NCBI GenBank assembly: GCA_026415035.1
Contig: JAOAHX010000016.1
Location: 1 to 64,000, forward strand
Reading direction: 5' to 3'
DNA: 64,000 nt
DNA from: Thermodesulfobacteriota bacterium
Lineage (GTDB): Bacteria > Desulfobacterota > BSN033 > UBA1163
A program made the translations under genes and the position numbers. Below, piece by piece: positions 24,820 to 34,184 of the stretch (the first letter of the stretch is position 1; each line of letters opens with the position of its first letter). A model generated the notes under the pieces. That model was not told the DNA's origin. It was given only the letters and a program-made list of their open reading frames with translations, and did not search any database.

Positions 24820-25436
24820 GGTTCGTGTGAACCTTGGGCCAGCAGGGCGATGATCCTCTTGGCCGTATATTCGGCCGTATCGGCCAGCCCCTCCACCGGC
24901 AGGAAACGGTCCGCGTTGGAGCTGAAGAGGCAGGTCACGGTCGCGGGAAACTCTTCGTCCTCGAGATTGAACAGATAGTAGAGAGGGACTTTGGGCAGAG
25001 GATAGAGCGTAAACGAGAAGTGGTAGCGTTTCACATCCAGATTGAGGTTTCCGTCGAAACGGGCGATCAATGCCTCCTTGGCCTTTTGGATAGAGGGGAC
25101 ATAGGGAAGGAGGATCCTCTCGGCGTTCTGGCTGAAGGCGGCCTGGTAGTTCATCCCTCCCCTGAACTGCCGGAAGGCCTTCAAAGGCTGGAGTCGAACC
25201 GGTTCCTCATCGGCCTGACTGGCATAGAGGGCGATCAAGACCCCCTCCGGACCGTCGAGGGGTTCTCCGTCGAGGAGGACCTCCTCCGGACGGAGCTCAC
25301 AGGCCCCTCCGAAGGCCCTGAAGCGGAGGGCGCCCCCCTCCCATCTTCCGGGCAAGGAGGCTTCGAGGTCCCTGAGGGGTCGGGACCAGGCCTTCTGTAA
25401 ATACTCCCTCTGGATCTCGCGCAGCGTCGGTGACAT
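24798..25436 (-). CDS. DUF3786 protein
   Basis: A 212-residue soluble protein matching DUF3786 as I recall that family, found mainly in anaerobic bacteria. Visible features: a small N-terminal strand-rich region (FGGACELRPEEVLLDGEPL), PLKAFRQFRGGMNYQAAF in the middle, and a strand-rich core (RYHFSFTLYPLPKVPLYYLFN, about 140-160). No metal-binding cluster or membrane segment. Its function is not known. It follows the Zn-dehydrogenase gene by 6 bp, so it belongs to that operon. Confidence 0.65.
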   Translation of the reverse strand: MSPTLREIQREYLQKAWSRPLRDLEASLPGRWEGGALRFRAFGGACELRPEEVLLDGEPLDGPEGVLIALYASQADEEPVRLQPLKAFRQFRGGMNYQAAFSQNAERILLPYVPSIQKAKEALIARFDGNLNLDVKRYHFSFTLYPLPKVPLYYLFNLEDEEFPATVTCLFSSNADRFLPVEGLADTAEYTAKRIIALLAQGSHEPQIRMRS

Positions 25437-25442
25437 GGCCCC

Positions 25443-26468
25443 TCATCGATGGGGTTCTATGACGACCTTCAAGGACTCCTTCCCCTCCTCCACCAGCCTA
25501 AAACCCATCTCGATCTCCGCAAGAGGGAGGCGGTGGGTGATCATCTCCCGGAGGGGAAGTCGATGGGATCGGATCAGCTCGATGGCTTGGAGAAGGTCTC
25601 CGGGCGCGGCCCCATAGGTGGGGAGGAGGGTGATCCCGTCGTTCCAGAATTGGAAGAAGGGGAGGACGAAATTGAGCTCCGGTTCGAGGGGAGCGAAGCA
25701 GAGGACCGTCCCTCCTCGCTCCACGGTCTCCAGGGCCTGCCGGTAGGCTGAAACCGCCCCCGCACAGACGATGACCAAATCGGGCAGATCTCCCCCGTTC
25801 ACCTCTCGAATCGTCTCTGGGCTGGCCTCTTTGGCCAGGAGGACCTCATCCGCTCCAAAGGTGCTGGCCATCCGAATTCGGGTCTCCTGGAGATCCGAGG
25901 CGATGATCCTCCCCGCCCCCGAGGCGCGAGCCAGGGCGATGTGGAGGATTCCCGAAATCCCGCTTCCGATCACGAAGACGCTCTGGCCGGGTTCAAATCG
26001 TGCCAGCCTCTGACCCCGGAGGACACAGGCCAGGGGCTCGATAAAGACCCCCTCTTCGAAGGAGACCTCCTCGGGGAGGACGAAGGTCCCCCGTTCCACC
26101 TGGAGTTGGGGAACTCGGACATATTCGGAAAACCCCCCGGGGTCGACATTGGTCTTTCGCAACGTATCGCAAACCGTGTGATGCCCCTTGAGGCAATGTC
26201 GGCAGGTATTGCACGGGACATGATGAGAGACGAAGACCCTCTGGCCCACTTTAAACCGGCCCACCCCTTCCCCCACCTCCACGATCTCGCCGGTCATCTC
26301 GTGCCCGAGGACCCGCGGGGCCTTCTGGATTCGATACCACTCCATCACATCGCTGCCGCAGAGGCCGCTGGCGATTACCCGAACCCGCAGCTCTCCCGGG
26401 CCGATCCGGGGCACGGGCCTCTCCTCCAGACGGATGTCCCGATTGTTGTAATAGACGGCAACCCGCAT
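25443..26468 (-). CDS. Zinc-dependent medium-chain alcohol/polyol dehydrogenase
   Basis: A 341-residue MDR dehydrogenase. The GroES-like N-terminal half holds the catalytic Zn site (GLCGSD, GHEMTGEIVEVGEGVG) and the structural Zn site, four cysteines in CNTCRHCLKGHHTVC. The Rossmann half begins near 165 (VFVIGSGISGILHIALARA) with Asp after the second strand (ASDLQ), favouring NAD+. It resembles sorbitol/threonine dehydrogenase-like members; the substrate is not evident. It lies 10 bp after the aldolase gene, so its substrate may be an aldolase product or precursor. Confidence 0.85.
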   Translation of the reverse strand: MRVAVYYNNRDIRLEERPVPRIGPGELRVRVIASGLCGSDVMEWYRIQKAPRVLGHEMTGEIVEVGEGVGRFKVGQRVFVSHHVPCNTCRHCLKGHHTVCDTLRKTNVDPGGFSEYVRVPQLQVERGTFVLPEEVSFEEGVFIEPLACVLRGQRLARFEPGQSVFVIGSGISGILHIALARASGAGRIIASDLQETRIRMASTFGADEVLLAKEASPETIREVNGGDLPDLVIVCAGAVSAYRQALETVERGGTVLCFAPLEPELNFVLPFFQFWNDGITLLPTYGAAPGDLLQAIELIRSHRLPLREMITHRLPLAEIEMGFRLVEEGKESLKVVIEPHR

Positions 26469-26478
26469 CGACCGAAAT

Positions 26479-27291
26479 CTATGAAGGATGAGAGAGACGG
26501 AGGCCCGCGGCCTTTTCCTGTTCGAGGATCTCCGCCGCTTCTCTTAGCGAGGCCTTTTCGTGGATGATGGCTCGAAGGGCTTTGATCATGGCCACGGGGT
26601 GCTCGTTCTGCCAGATATTCCTTCCGAGGTTGACGCCGATGGCACCCTTCTCCATGCCATCGTGGACGAACTGGAGGACCTCTAAATCGGAGTCGACCTT
26701 GGGGCCGCCGGCCATGACCACAGGAACCGGACAGCCCTGGACGACACGCTCGAACCCCTCGCACCAGTAGGTCTTGACGAGCCGGGCCCCCAGCTCGGCC
26801 GCGATCCGGCAGCTCAGGGCAAGGTAGCGGGCATCCCGCTTCTCCAGCTCCTTTCCCACGGCCGTGACCGCCATCACCGGGATCCCGTATTTCTCACCCT
26901 CATCGACCAGCCTGGCCAGATTGAGAAGGTTCTCCTTTTCGTGGTCGCTCCCGATGAAGATGGAGAGGCCGACGGCGGAGGCATTGAGCCGGATCGCCTC
27001 CTCCATGGACGTGGTGATCCCTTCGTCCGACAGGTCCTTGCCCACCATGCTGGTGCCGCCCGAGACCCGGAGGATGATCGGTTTGGAACGGGCAGGATCG
27101 ATCGAGGATCGGAGCACCCCTCGGGTGACGAAGAGGGCATCGCAGTAGGGAAGCAGGGGCTTGACCGTCTCGCCAGGCCTCTCCAGCTTTCGCGTGGGCC
27201 CCTGAAAATATCCATGGTCGATGGGCAGAAAGAGGCAATGCCCATCGGGTTGGATCAGCTGCGCCAAACGGTTTTTCATCCCCCAATCCAT
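26479..27291 (-). CDS. Class I aldolase of the DeoC/FbaB/LsrF family
   Basis: A 270-residue TIM-barrel aldolase. PIDHGYFQGP near residue 25 and VVMAGGPKVDSDLEVLQFV and GAIGVNLGRNIWQ near 190-225 match the LsrF/archaeal FBP aldolase/ADH-synthase group. The Schiff-base lysine is probably in RLVKTYWCEGFE (about 170). Possible reactions are fructose-1,6-bisphosphate cleavage, a 3-hydroxy-5-phosphonooxypentane-2,4-dione thiolase step, or the aminodideoxyheptulosonate synthase step of the alternative aromatic pathway. It sits 9 bp after leuB and 10 bp before the dehydrogenase, so they are one operon. The exact substrate is undecided. Confidence 0.8.
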   Translation of the reverse strand: MDWGMKNRLAQLIQPDGHCLFLPIDHGYFQGPTRKLERPGETVKPLLPYCDALFVTRGVLRSSIDPARSKPIILRVSGGTSMVGKDLSDEGITTSMEEAIRLNASAVGLSIFIGSDHEKENLLNLARLVDEGEKYGIPVMAVTAVGKELEKRDARYLALSCRIAAELGARLVKTYWCEGFERVVQGCPVPVVMAGGPKVDSDLEVLQFVHDGMEKGAIGVNLGRNIWQNEHPVAMIKALRAIIHEKASLREAAEILEQEKAAGLRLSHPS

Positions 27292-27300
27292 CTTCGACTC

Positions 27301-28359
27301 CTAACTTTCTAAGATATACCTCACCACCCGGTCGCCGACCTGGGAGGTGCTCAAGCCCATCTTGCCCGCGCTCAGGTTCTTCACATCGTTCCGGACGACC
27401 TTCATGACCGCCTCTTCGATGGCCCTGGCCGACGCCCTCTCCCCCAGGTGATCCAGCATCATCTGACAGGCCATGATGGCCGCCAGGGGACTGACCACCC
27501 CCTGGCCCGTGTATTTCGGGGCGGAGCCTCCCATCGGTTCGAACATGGAGACCCCATGGGGATTGATGTTCCCCCCTGCGGCGATGCCCAAACCTCCCTG
27601 GATCATCGCGGCCAGGTCGGTGATGATATCTCCGAACATATTGTCGGTGACGATGACGTCGAACCACTCCGGATTCTTCACCATCCACATACAGATGGCA
27701 TCGACGTGGGCGTAATCGGTCTCGATGTCGGGAAACTCCCTGGCCACCTCCTTGAAGGTCCTCTCCCAGAGATCGAAGGCGTAAGTGAGGACGTTCGTCT
27801 TCCCGCAGAGGGTCACCTTCTTCTTTCCGTCCCTCTTCCTGCACAATTCGAAGGCGTAACGGACGCACCGCTCCACGCCCTTGCGGGTGTGGATCGCCTC
27901 CTGGATGGCGATCTCATCCGGTGTGCCCTTCTTGTGAAAGCCCCCTGCGCCCAGATAGGCCCCTTCGGTATTCTCCCGGACGACGATGAAGTCAATGTCC
28001 TCTGGGCCTTTGTCCTTAAGTGGGGTCTCCACCCCGGGGTAGAGTCTGACTGGCCTCAGGTTGATATATTGATCGAGCTCGAAACGGATCCTCAGAAGGA
28101 TCCCCTTCTCGAGGATCCCCGGCTTCACCTCCGGGTGGCCGATGGCGCCCAAGTAGATGGCATCTACCTTTTTCAAGGCATCGAGAACCTGATCGGGCAG
28201 GACCTCTCCGGTCTTGAGATAATGGTCTCCGCCCAGTTCGTAATGGGCCAGTTCATAGCGGAATCCGAATTTTTCCGAAACCGCTTTCAGGACCTTCAAC
28301 CCCTCTGCCACCACTTCGGGGCCGGTCCCATCTCCTGGAATCACCGCGATCTTGTACAT
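27301..28359 (-). CDS. leuB: 3-isopropylmalate dehydrogenase-like enzyme
   Basis: A 352-residue beta-decarboxylating dehydrogenase. Family motifs: IAVIPGDGTGPEVVAEG, VVRENTEGAYLGAGG (as in the LeuB forms of Actinobacteria), KTNVLTYAFDLWE, DNMFGDIITDLAA (metal-binding Asp residues) and FEPMGGSAPKYTGQG, which binds NAD(H). LeuB converts 3-isopropylmalate to 4-methyl-2-oxopentanoate with NAD+. No other leucine gene is nearby, so isocitrate or tartrate could be alternative substrates; the VREnTEG loop leaves this open. Ends 9 bp before the aldolase gene. Confidence 0.82.
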   Translation of the reverse strand: MYKIAVIPGDGTGPEVVAEGLKVLKAVSEKFGFRYELAHYELGGDHYLKTGEVLPDQVLDALKKVDAIYLGAIGHPEVKPGILEKGILLRIRFELDQYINLRPVRLYPGVETPLKDKGPEDIDFIVVRENTEGAYLGAGGFHKKGTPDEIAIQEAIHTRKGVERCVRYAFELCRKRDGKKKVTLCGKTNVLTYAFDLWERTFKEVAREFPDIETDYAHVDAICMWMVKNPEWFDVIVTDNMFGDIITDLAAMIQGGLGIAAGGNINPHGVSMFEPMGGSAPKYTGQGVVSPLAAIMACQMMLDHLGERASARAIEEAVMKVVRNDVKNLSAGKMGLSTSQVGDRVVRYILES

Positions 28360-28415
28360 TTCTCCCTTCCATCCTCCTCTGTTTTAATCCGATCTTTTCC
28401 GATGCCCACTCCTTT

Positions 28416-29690
28416 TCAGAGCCAGCACAAGGCCTTCTTTCCGATGTCCCGGCGATAATGGACCCCTTCCCAGGAGATCTTCCCAACCGCCTCATAGGTT
28501 CTTTCGATCGCCTGGAGTATCGTCTCTCCGAGGCCGGTGACCCCCAAGACCCTTCCTCCGCTGGTCACCACCTGGCCGTCCTGGAAGGCCGTCCCGGCGT
28601 GGAAGACGACGACCCCTTCCATCTTCGAGACCTCCTCAAGCCCTTTGATCCGCTTTCCCTTCTCATAACTCCCCGGATAGCCCCTCGAAGCCATCACCAC
28701 GCAGACTGAGGCGCGACGATCCCACTCGAGCTTGCACCCGGAGAGGGTGCCGTCCAGACAGGCCTTCAGCACGGGGACGATATCGTTTTTCATGCGCAGG
28801 AGCAGGGGCTGAGTCTCCGGGTCCCCGAATCGGACGTTGAACTCGAGCACCTTGGGCCTTCCTTCGGAGATCATCAGGCCGGCGTAGAGGACCCCCTTAT
28901 AAGGCCTCCCCTCCTCGGCCAGGGCCTGAACGATCGGTCGCAAGATTCTTTCGACAATCCTCTGGCTCACCTCATCGGTGACCACAGGGGCTGGAGAGTA
29001 AGCCCCCATCCCACCCGTATTGGGTCCCTCATCCCCGTCGAAGACGGCCTTGTGGTCCTGAGAGGAGGCAAGGGGGAGGATCGATCTCCCGTCGGTGAAG
29101 GCGAGGTAGGAGGCCTCCTCTCCCTGGAGATACTCCTCGATGACCACCCGCCTGCCCGCCTCACCAAAAACCTTCTCCACCATCATCTGATCGACGGCCC
29201 GGAGGGCCTCCTCCTCCGTCCTGCAGAGGATGACGCCCTTGCCCGAAGCCAGGCCGTCGGCCTTGACCACGAGGGGTGCGCCCTGCCGACGGATATGGGC
29301 ATGGGCCTTGTCACGGTCCTCGAAGACCTCGAAGGAGGCGGTGGGGATGTGATACTTTTTCATCAGTTGCTTTGCAAAGGCCTTGCTCCCTTCCAGTTCG
29401 GACGCCCTCTGGCTCGGGCCGAAGATGGAAAGCCCTCTCGATTCGAAGAGGTCCACGATCCCCCGGGCGAGGGGATCCTCAGGCCCGACCACGGTGAGAT
29501 CGATCTTTTCGGCCAGGGCAAAGTTCAGAAGGCCCTCCAGATCGCTGGCGGAGATGGGGACGATATGGGCCTGTCGCGAGATCCCGGCATTGCCAGGAGC
29601 GCAGTAGACTTTCGAGACGAGGGGGCTTTGGCCGATCTTCCAGACCAGGGCATGTTCCCTGCCCCCTCCACCCACCACGAGGACCTTCAT
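28416..29690 (-). CDS. purD: Phosphoribosylamine-glycine ligase
   Basis: A 424-residue ATP-grasp enzyme (GARS) that joins glycine to 5-phosphoribosylamine in purine synthesis. Seen: KVLVVGGGGREHALVWKIG at the N-terminus, VVGPEDPLARGIVD, APLVVKADGLASGKGVILC (ATP-grasp), DHKAVFDGDEGPNTGGMGAY and VLEFNVRFGDPETQPLLLR. Normal length. Encoded 21 bp after purH and 56 bp before the leuB gene. Confidence 0.96.
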   Translation of the reverse strand: MKVLVVGGGGREHALVWKIGQSPLVSKVYCAPGNAGISRQAHIVPISASDLEGLLNFALAEKIDLTVVGPEDPLARGIVDLFESRGLSIFGPSQRASELEGSKAFAKQLMKKYHIPTASFEVFEDRDKAHAHIRRQGAPLVVKADGLASGKGVILCRTEEEALRAVDQMMVEKVFGEAGRRVVIEEYLQGEEASYLAFTDGRSILPLASSQDHKAVFDGDEGPNTGGMGAYSPAPVVTDEVSQRIVERILRPIVQALAEEGRPYKGVLYAGLMISEGRPKVLEFNVRFGDPETQPLLLRMKNDIVPVLKACLDGTLSGCKLEWDRRASVCVVMASRGYPGSYEKGKRIKGLEEVSKMEGVVVFHAGTAFQDGQVVTSGGRVLGVTGLGETILQAIERTYEAVGKISWEGVHYRRDIGKKALCWL

Positions 29691-29711
29691 CGTCTCCCTC
29701 CGCCTCTTCGT

Positions 29712-31274
29712 TTAATGCCGAAAATGTCGCATCCCTGTGAAGACCATGGCGATGTGATACTCGTCCGCAGCCGCGATGACCTCTTCGTCCCGGATCGAAC
29801 CTCCCGGCTGGATGATGGCCACGGCCCCGGCCTCGGCAGCCGTATCGACATTGTCCCTGAAGGGAAACATGGCATCCGAGGCCAGAACCGTTCCCTTGGT
29901 CGTGCTCCTGGCCTTCATCACCGCCAGCCGGGTGGAATCCACCCGGCTCATCTGGCCCGCTCCGATGCCGACGGTCCGGTCCTCTCGGACCAGGACGATG
30001 GCGTTCGACTTGACATGTTTCGCCACCTTCCATCCGAAGGCCATGGCCCTCATCTCCTCCGGGGTCGGCCTTCTCTTCGTCACCACCCTCCATTGATCCA
30101 TGGGGACCTTGCCGAGGTCCCGATCCTGGACGAGAAGGCCTCCCACGACCTTTCGAAGGTCGTATCCTTTCTGAGGGGAATAGGAGGCGAGAGGAGGCGT
30201 CTGGAGGATCCGGAGATCCTTTTTGGTTTTTAGGATCTCGAGCGCCTCGGGATCGTATCCGGGCGCGATGATCGCCTCGAGGAAGAGGTCCCGCATCTCG
30301 AGGGCGGTCTCGGGATCGACGGGCCGGTTGAACCCGACGATCCCGCCGAAGGCCGAAACCGGGTCACAATCCCTGGCCTTTCGATAGGCATCGGCCAGGC
30401 TCGTCGAGGAGATCGCCACCCCGCAGGGATTGTTGTGTTTGATGATCACCACAGCGGTCTCTTCGAATTCCTTCACGGTCTCGTAGGCCGAGTCGAGGTC
30501 CAAGATGTTGTTATAGGAGAGCTCTTTGCCGTGAAGCTGGACCGCATTGGAGACGGAGGGTTCGGTCAAGCCATATTCCCGGTAAAAGGCTCCCCGCTGA
30601 TGCGGGTTTTCGCCGTAGCGGAGCTCCTGGACCTTCTTGACCTGAAAGGTAAAGGTCTCCGGAAATTCGAAGGCCTTCTTTCCTTGTTCGATCTGGCCCA
30701 AATAGTTGGAGATCGCCCCATCGTAACGGGCGGTATGCTGAAAGACCTTCCTCGCCAGCCGAAAATTGGTCTCCAGGGAGATCTCCCCCTTGGCCCTCAA
30801 TTCGGTGAGGATCGGATCGTAATCGCCGGGATCGACCACCACGGTGACATCCGGATAGTTTTTGGCCGCAGAACGGAGCATCGTGGGACCGCCGATGTCG
30901 ATATTCTCGATGGCCTCCTCCAGCGAGCAATCCTCTCTGGCGACCGTCGCCTCGAATGGATAGAGATTGACGGCCACGAGGTCGATGGGAAGGATGCCGT
31001 GTTCCTCCATCGTCCTGACATGCTCCGGTTTGGACCGTTGTCCCAGGAGGCCTCCGTGGATCTTGGGGTGGAGGGTCTTGACCCTCCCATCCATCATCTC
31101 GGGAAATCCTGTGTAATCCGAGATCTCCTTGACGGGGATCCCTTGATCTCGCAATAGCCTGGCCGTCCCACCGGTCGAGAGGATCTCCACCCCCATCTCC
31201 GCCAGTGCCTTGGCAAAGGAGGCGACCCCTGTCTTGTCCGAGACGCTGATCAGTGCCCTTCCGATTTTACCCAT
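29712..31274 (-). CDS. purH: Bifunctional AICAR formyltransferase/IMP cyclohydrolase
   Basis: A 520-residue enzyme for the last two steps to IMP. The N-terminal MGS-like IMP cyclohydrolase domain (1-190) holds [22 protein letters not shown] and the conserved [15 protein letters not shown]. The AICAR transformylase domain follows, with [15 protein letters not shown], the catalytic [21 protein letters not shown] and [12 protein letters not shown]. It has the standard length and ends [14 protein letters not shown] as usual. Paired with purD. Confidence 0.97.
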   Translation of the reverse strand: MGKIGRALISVSDKTGVASFAKALAEMGVEILSTGGTARLLRDQGIPVKEISDYTGFPEMMDGRVKTLHPKIHGGLLGQRSKPEHVRTMEEHGILPIDLVAVNLYPFEATVAREDCSLEEAIENIDIGGPTMLRSAAKNYPDVTVVVDPGDYDPILTELRAKGEISLETNFRLARKVFQHTARYDGAISNYLGQIEQGKKAFEFPETFTFQVKKVQELRYGENPHQRGAFYREYGLTEPSVSNAVQLHGKELSYNNILDLDSAYETVKEFEETAVVIIKHNNPCGVAISSTSLADAYRKARDCDPVSAFGGIVGFNRPVDPETALEMRDLFLEAIIAPGYDPEALEILKTKKDLRILQTPPLASYSPQKGYDLRKVVGGLLVQDRDLGKVPMDQWRVVTKRRPTPEEMRAMAFGWKVAKHVKSNAIVLVREDRTVGIGAGQMSRVDSTRLAVMKARSTTKGTVLASDAMFPFRDNVDTAAEAGAVAIIQPGGSIRDEEVIAAADEYHIAMVFTGMRHFRH

Positions 31275-31352
31275 GATTGCTTCCCCTTCGAGGTGGATGA
31301 TAGGAGTTTCCGGGGGCGAAACCCGGAAACCCCCTTGCGCAGATGAAAAAGA

Positions 31353-31994
31353 TCAGAACCCAAGCTCTTCCCCGACGATGAGGATCGACATCTCGGTCAA
31401 CGAGGGCCTTCTCTCGTGGATGACGATCACCCTGCAGATCCGCTGAGGGGAGTTGCAATCGACGCAGCGGGCCGCCCGAGCACAGGGGAGATCGAGATTG
31501 AGGCGCCTCGCATTGAGGGGTGCCGAGACGTTCTTGATCCTCCGGATCGCCTCCTGAACGTCCTCGACGATCTTGTTATACCCGGCCACGAGCAAGACCT
31601 TCCCTGGGCCGAAGATCGTCGAATTGACCCGGTTGCCGATCCCGTCGATATTGACCAGCTCTCCGTTTAGGGTGATCGCATTGACGCTGCTCAAAAAAAG
31701 ATCGGAGCCCATCTGGGCCTTTCGGGTCGAAAGGACCTCCTCCTTTGAAAGTCCCGAGGCCCAGTGGTCATAGAGCCGGTGGCCCCTCGCTTTTAACGTT
31801 TCGAGGATCCCCAATTCCCTGATCGTAAGGGAGCCGCCCACGCCGATGGTCTGGCCAGCCGCCACCTGCTTTAGAATCTCGGATACGGCCTCCTGCCGAT
31901 CTCTCACGTAGGCCGCCTTGAAGTCGTGGGCCTCCAACCTCTCCACCGCCCTTTTGGCCCTCTCTTCTGCCCACCACCGCTTGATCGAGTCCAT
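31353..31994 (-). CDS. LUD-domain protein (DUF162 family)
   Basis: A 213-residue protein with a LUD domain. Visible: GQTIGVGGSLTIRELGILETL (about 48-68), LSSVNAITLNGELVNIDGIGNRV (about 102-124), and GPGKVLLVAGYNKIV. Members like LutC take part in lactate oxidation, but many short LUD proteins such as this stand alone and have no known role. A cysteine-rich segment CARAARCVDCNSPQRIC near residue 170 could bind metal or iron-sulfur (inference). It starts 10 bp after glnA in the same direction, so it is probably co-transcribed. Confidence 0.8.
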   Translation of the reverse strand: MDSIKRWWAEERAKRAVERLEAHDFKAAYVRDRQEAVSEILKQVAAGQTIGVGGSLTIRELGILETLKARGHRLYDHWASGLSKEEVLSTRKAQMGSDLFLSSVNAITLNGELVNIDGIGNRVNSTIFGPGKVLLVAGYNKIVEDVQEAIRRIKNVSAPLNARRLNLDLPCARAARCVDCNSPQRICRVIVIHERRPSLTEMSILIVGEELGF

Positions 31995-32004
31995 CGCCCC
32001 CCTC

Positions 32005-33336
32005 CTATAGGATCGAGAAGTACTGCTCCAGCTCGTAGTCCGTCACCCTGGCCCGGTAACGCTCCCATTCCATCTTCTTGTTCTCGATGAATTTAAAAAA
32101 GACCTCGTCTCCCAGGGCCCTTCGGACCAGATCGCTCTTCTCGGTCACCTGGATCGCTTCCCAGAGATCCTCCGGTAGCGTCTCGATCCGGTATCTTCTC
32201 CGTTCCTTCTCGGTCATTTCGTAGACATTTCTCTCCACCGGATCCCTCAGGGGATACTTCTTCTCGATCCCCTCCAAGCCCGCCGCCAACATGACGGCAA
32301 AGGCCAGATAGGGGTTGCAGGCCGGATCCGGACACCGGTATTCGACTCGGGTGGCCATCTCCTTTCCGGGTTTGTAGACCGGAATCCGGATGAGGTCGGA
32401 GCGGTTTCGTTGGGCCCAAGAGATATAGACGGGCGCCTCGTATCCCGGCACCAGCCGCTTGTAGGAATTCACCCACTGGTTGGTGACCAGCGTGATCTCC
32501 CGGGCATGTCTCATCAGACCGGCGATATAGTGCTTGGCGATCTCGGAGAGGTGGTACTTGTCTTTCGGATCGAAGAAGGCGTTCTTCCCTCCCCGGAAGA
32601 GAGATTGATGGGTGTGCATCCCGCTTCCGTTGACCCCATAGACCGGTTTGGGCATGAAGCTGGCATAGACCCCGTTCTTGAGGGCCACCTCCTTGACGAT
32701 CAACCGATAGATCATCGTCCGATCGGCCATGGTGAGGGCGTCCGAATATTTAAGATCGATCTCGTGCTGGCTCGGGGCCACCTCATGGTGGCTGTATTCT
32801 ACGGGGACGCCCATCTCCTCGAGGGCCATCACGATCTGCTTCCGGAGGTCGCTCGCCACATCGAGGGGGGTGAGGTCGAAATAGCCCCCCGAGTCGAGAA
32901 ACTCGGGCTTTCCGGTCGAATTTTTGAAAAAGAAGAATTCGAGTTCAGGCCCGACGTTGAAGGTAAACCCCATCTTCCTCGCCCGCTCCAAATTCTTCTT
33001 CAAAACCCACCGGGGATCGCTCTGATAGGGGCTGCCATCCGGTTGGAGGATGTCGCAGAACATCACGGCCACCACATGATCGTTCGTTTTCCAGGGAAAG
33101 ATCCGGAAGGTGGAAGGATCGGGTTTGGCCACCATATCGCTCTCGTCGATGCGGGCAAATCCAGCGATCGAGGAACCGTCGAACCCCATGCCGTCCTCCA
33201 GGGCGGCCTCCAGCTCGCGGACGGTGATCGAAAAGCTCTTCAAAAACCCGAGGATGTCGGTGAACCAGAGCCGGACGAACTTGACCTTCTTCTCTTTCAC
33301 GATCCGCAACACATCCTTCTTGTTTAGCGTCGCCAT
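32005..33336 (-). CDS. glnA: Type I glutamine synthetase
   Basis: A 443-residue glutamine synthetase (glutamate + ammonia + ATP). Motifs: MGFDGSSIAGFARIDESD (beta-grasp), GPELEFFFFK, the metal-binding/active site VPVEYSHHEVAPSQHEIDL, GVNGSGMHTHQSLF with the catalytic His, LVPGYEAPVYISWAQRNRS, and the C-terminal EWERYRARVTDYELEQY. At 443 residues and with this tail it is the shorter GSI-alpha-like form without the enterobacterial adenylylation loop. It heads the minus-strand array with the LUD protein and purH-purD. A GAF-ANTAR regulator is divergent from it, which suggests nitrogen control of nearby transcription. Confidence 0.95.
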   Translation of the reverse strand: MATLNKKDVLRIVKEKKVKFVRLWFTDILGFLKSFSITVRELEAALEDGMGFDGSSIAGFARIDESDMVAKPDPSTFRIFPWKTNDHVVAVMFCDILQPDGSPYQSDPRWVLKKNLERARKMGFTFNVGPELEFFFFKNSTGKPEFLDSGGYFDLTPLDVASDLRKQIVMALEEMGVPVEYSHHEVAPSQHEIDLKYSDALTMADRTMIYRLIVKEVALKNGVYASFMPKPVYGVNGSGMHTHQSLFRGGKNAFFDPKDKYHLSEIAKHYIAGLMRHAREITLVTNQWVNSYKRLVPGYEAPVYISWAQRNRSDLIRIPVYKPGKEMATRVEYRCPDPACNPYLAFAVMLAAGLEGIEKKYPLRDPVERNVYEMTEKERRRYRIETLPEDLWEAIQVTEKSDLVRRALGDEVFFKFIENKKMEWERYRARVTDYELEQYFSIL

Positions 33337-33383
33337 GACCTCCGTTCCCCCCTAAATTTTTTTATCATGTAGCATAAAGACCC

Positions 33384-34175
33384 GTGGACGGTCAACTCTC
33401 GCAGAAAGGGCCGTTGACAGGGAAGGCTTTTTTTTTTAAATTGAGGGAACCTCGAACCTGGAGGAGGCCTCTGGCTTCGAAAAAGACCTCCTACAAAGAG
33501 CAGATCAAGGCCCTGACGGAGATCAGCAAGGCCATCGCCTCGGACCGCTACCTCGACGACATCTTGAAGCTGATCGTCACGGTGACGGCCAACGTGATGG
33601 ACTCGAAGATCTGTTCCCTCTGGCTCCTCGACGAGAAGGAGAAGGTGCTGAAGATCCGGGCCACCCAGACGATGAGCGAGGAATACCTCAAGGAGAGGAG
33701 CCTCAAGCTAGGAGAAGGGATCGTCGGATACGTGGCCCAGACCCGTAAACCCCTGACGATCCTCGACGTCCTGAAGGAGCCCCGCTACAAGGAGAAAGAA
33801 CTGGCCAAGAAGGAGGGGCTCGTCTCCATGATCAGCGTCCCCCTCTGCGTCAAGGACAAGGTCATCGGGGTCATCAACTGCTATACCTCTTATCCCCATC
33901 AATTCACCGAAGGCGAGAAAGAGATCCTCACGGCGGTGGCCAGCCAGGCGGCCATCTGCATCGAGAGCACGGAGCTGATGGTGAAGACGAAGGTGATCCA
34001 GGAGGAGCTGGAGGCGAGGAAGCTGGTCGAGCGGGCCAAGGGCGTCCTGATGAGGCGTCAAGGGTTGAGCGAAGAGGAGGCCTTCAAACGGATTCGGAAG
34101 GCCAGCATGGACAGCCGAAAGAGCATGCGGGAGATCGCCGAGGCCATCCTCCTCACGGACAAGATGGGGACATAG
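33384..34175 (+). CDS. GAF-ANTAR transcription antitermination regulator
   Basis: An open frame of up to 263 codons. A GAF sensor domain spans about 60-195 (LGEGIVGYVAQTRKPLTILDV, SMISVPLCVKDKVIGVINCY). After a helix (EELEARKLVERAKGVLMRRQ) comes an ANTAR domain with GLSEEEAFKRIRKASMDS, which binds paired hairpins in RNA to prevent transcription termination. The GAF ligand is unknown. The start is doubtful: GTG at 33384 is the first conventional codon, but TTG 33441 or CTG 33471 (after GGAGGAGG) suit the predicted promoter better. Divergent from glnA, so control of nitrogen-linked transcripts is the likely role. Confidence 0.83.
   Translation: MDGQLSQKGPLTGKAFFFKLREPRTWRRPLASKKTSYKEQIKALTEISKAIASDRYLDDILKLIVTVTANVMDSKICSLWLLDEKEKVLKIRATQTMSEEYLKERSLKLGEGIVGYVAQTRKPLTILDVLKEPRYKEKELAKKEGLVSMISVPLCVKDKVIGVINCYTSYPHQFTEGEKEILTAVASQAAICIESTELMVKTKVIQEELEARKLVERAKGVLMRRQGLSEEEAFKRIRKASMDSRKSMREIAEAILLTDKMGT
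33414..33442 (+). promoter_or_regulatory. Candidate promoter and T-run upstream of the ANTAR gene
   Basis: TTGACA (33414-33419), 17 nt, TAAATT (33437-33442). A run of ten T residues (33428-33437) fills the end of the spacer. GTTGAC here also pairs with GTCAAC at 33391-33396. If the promoter is used, the conventional starts upstream (33384, 33441) would not be transcribed or would lie at its edge. Confidence 0.4.
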
Positions 34176-34184
34176 AAGAGCTTC

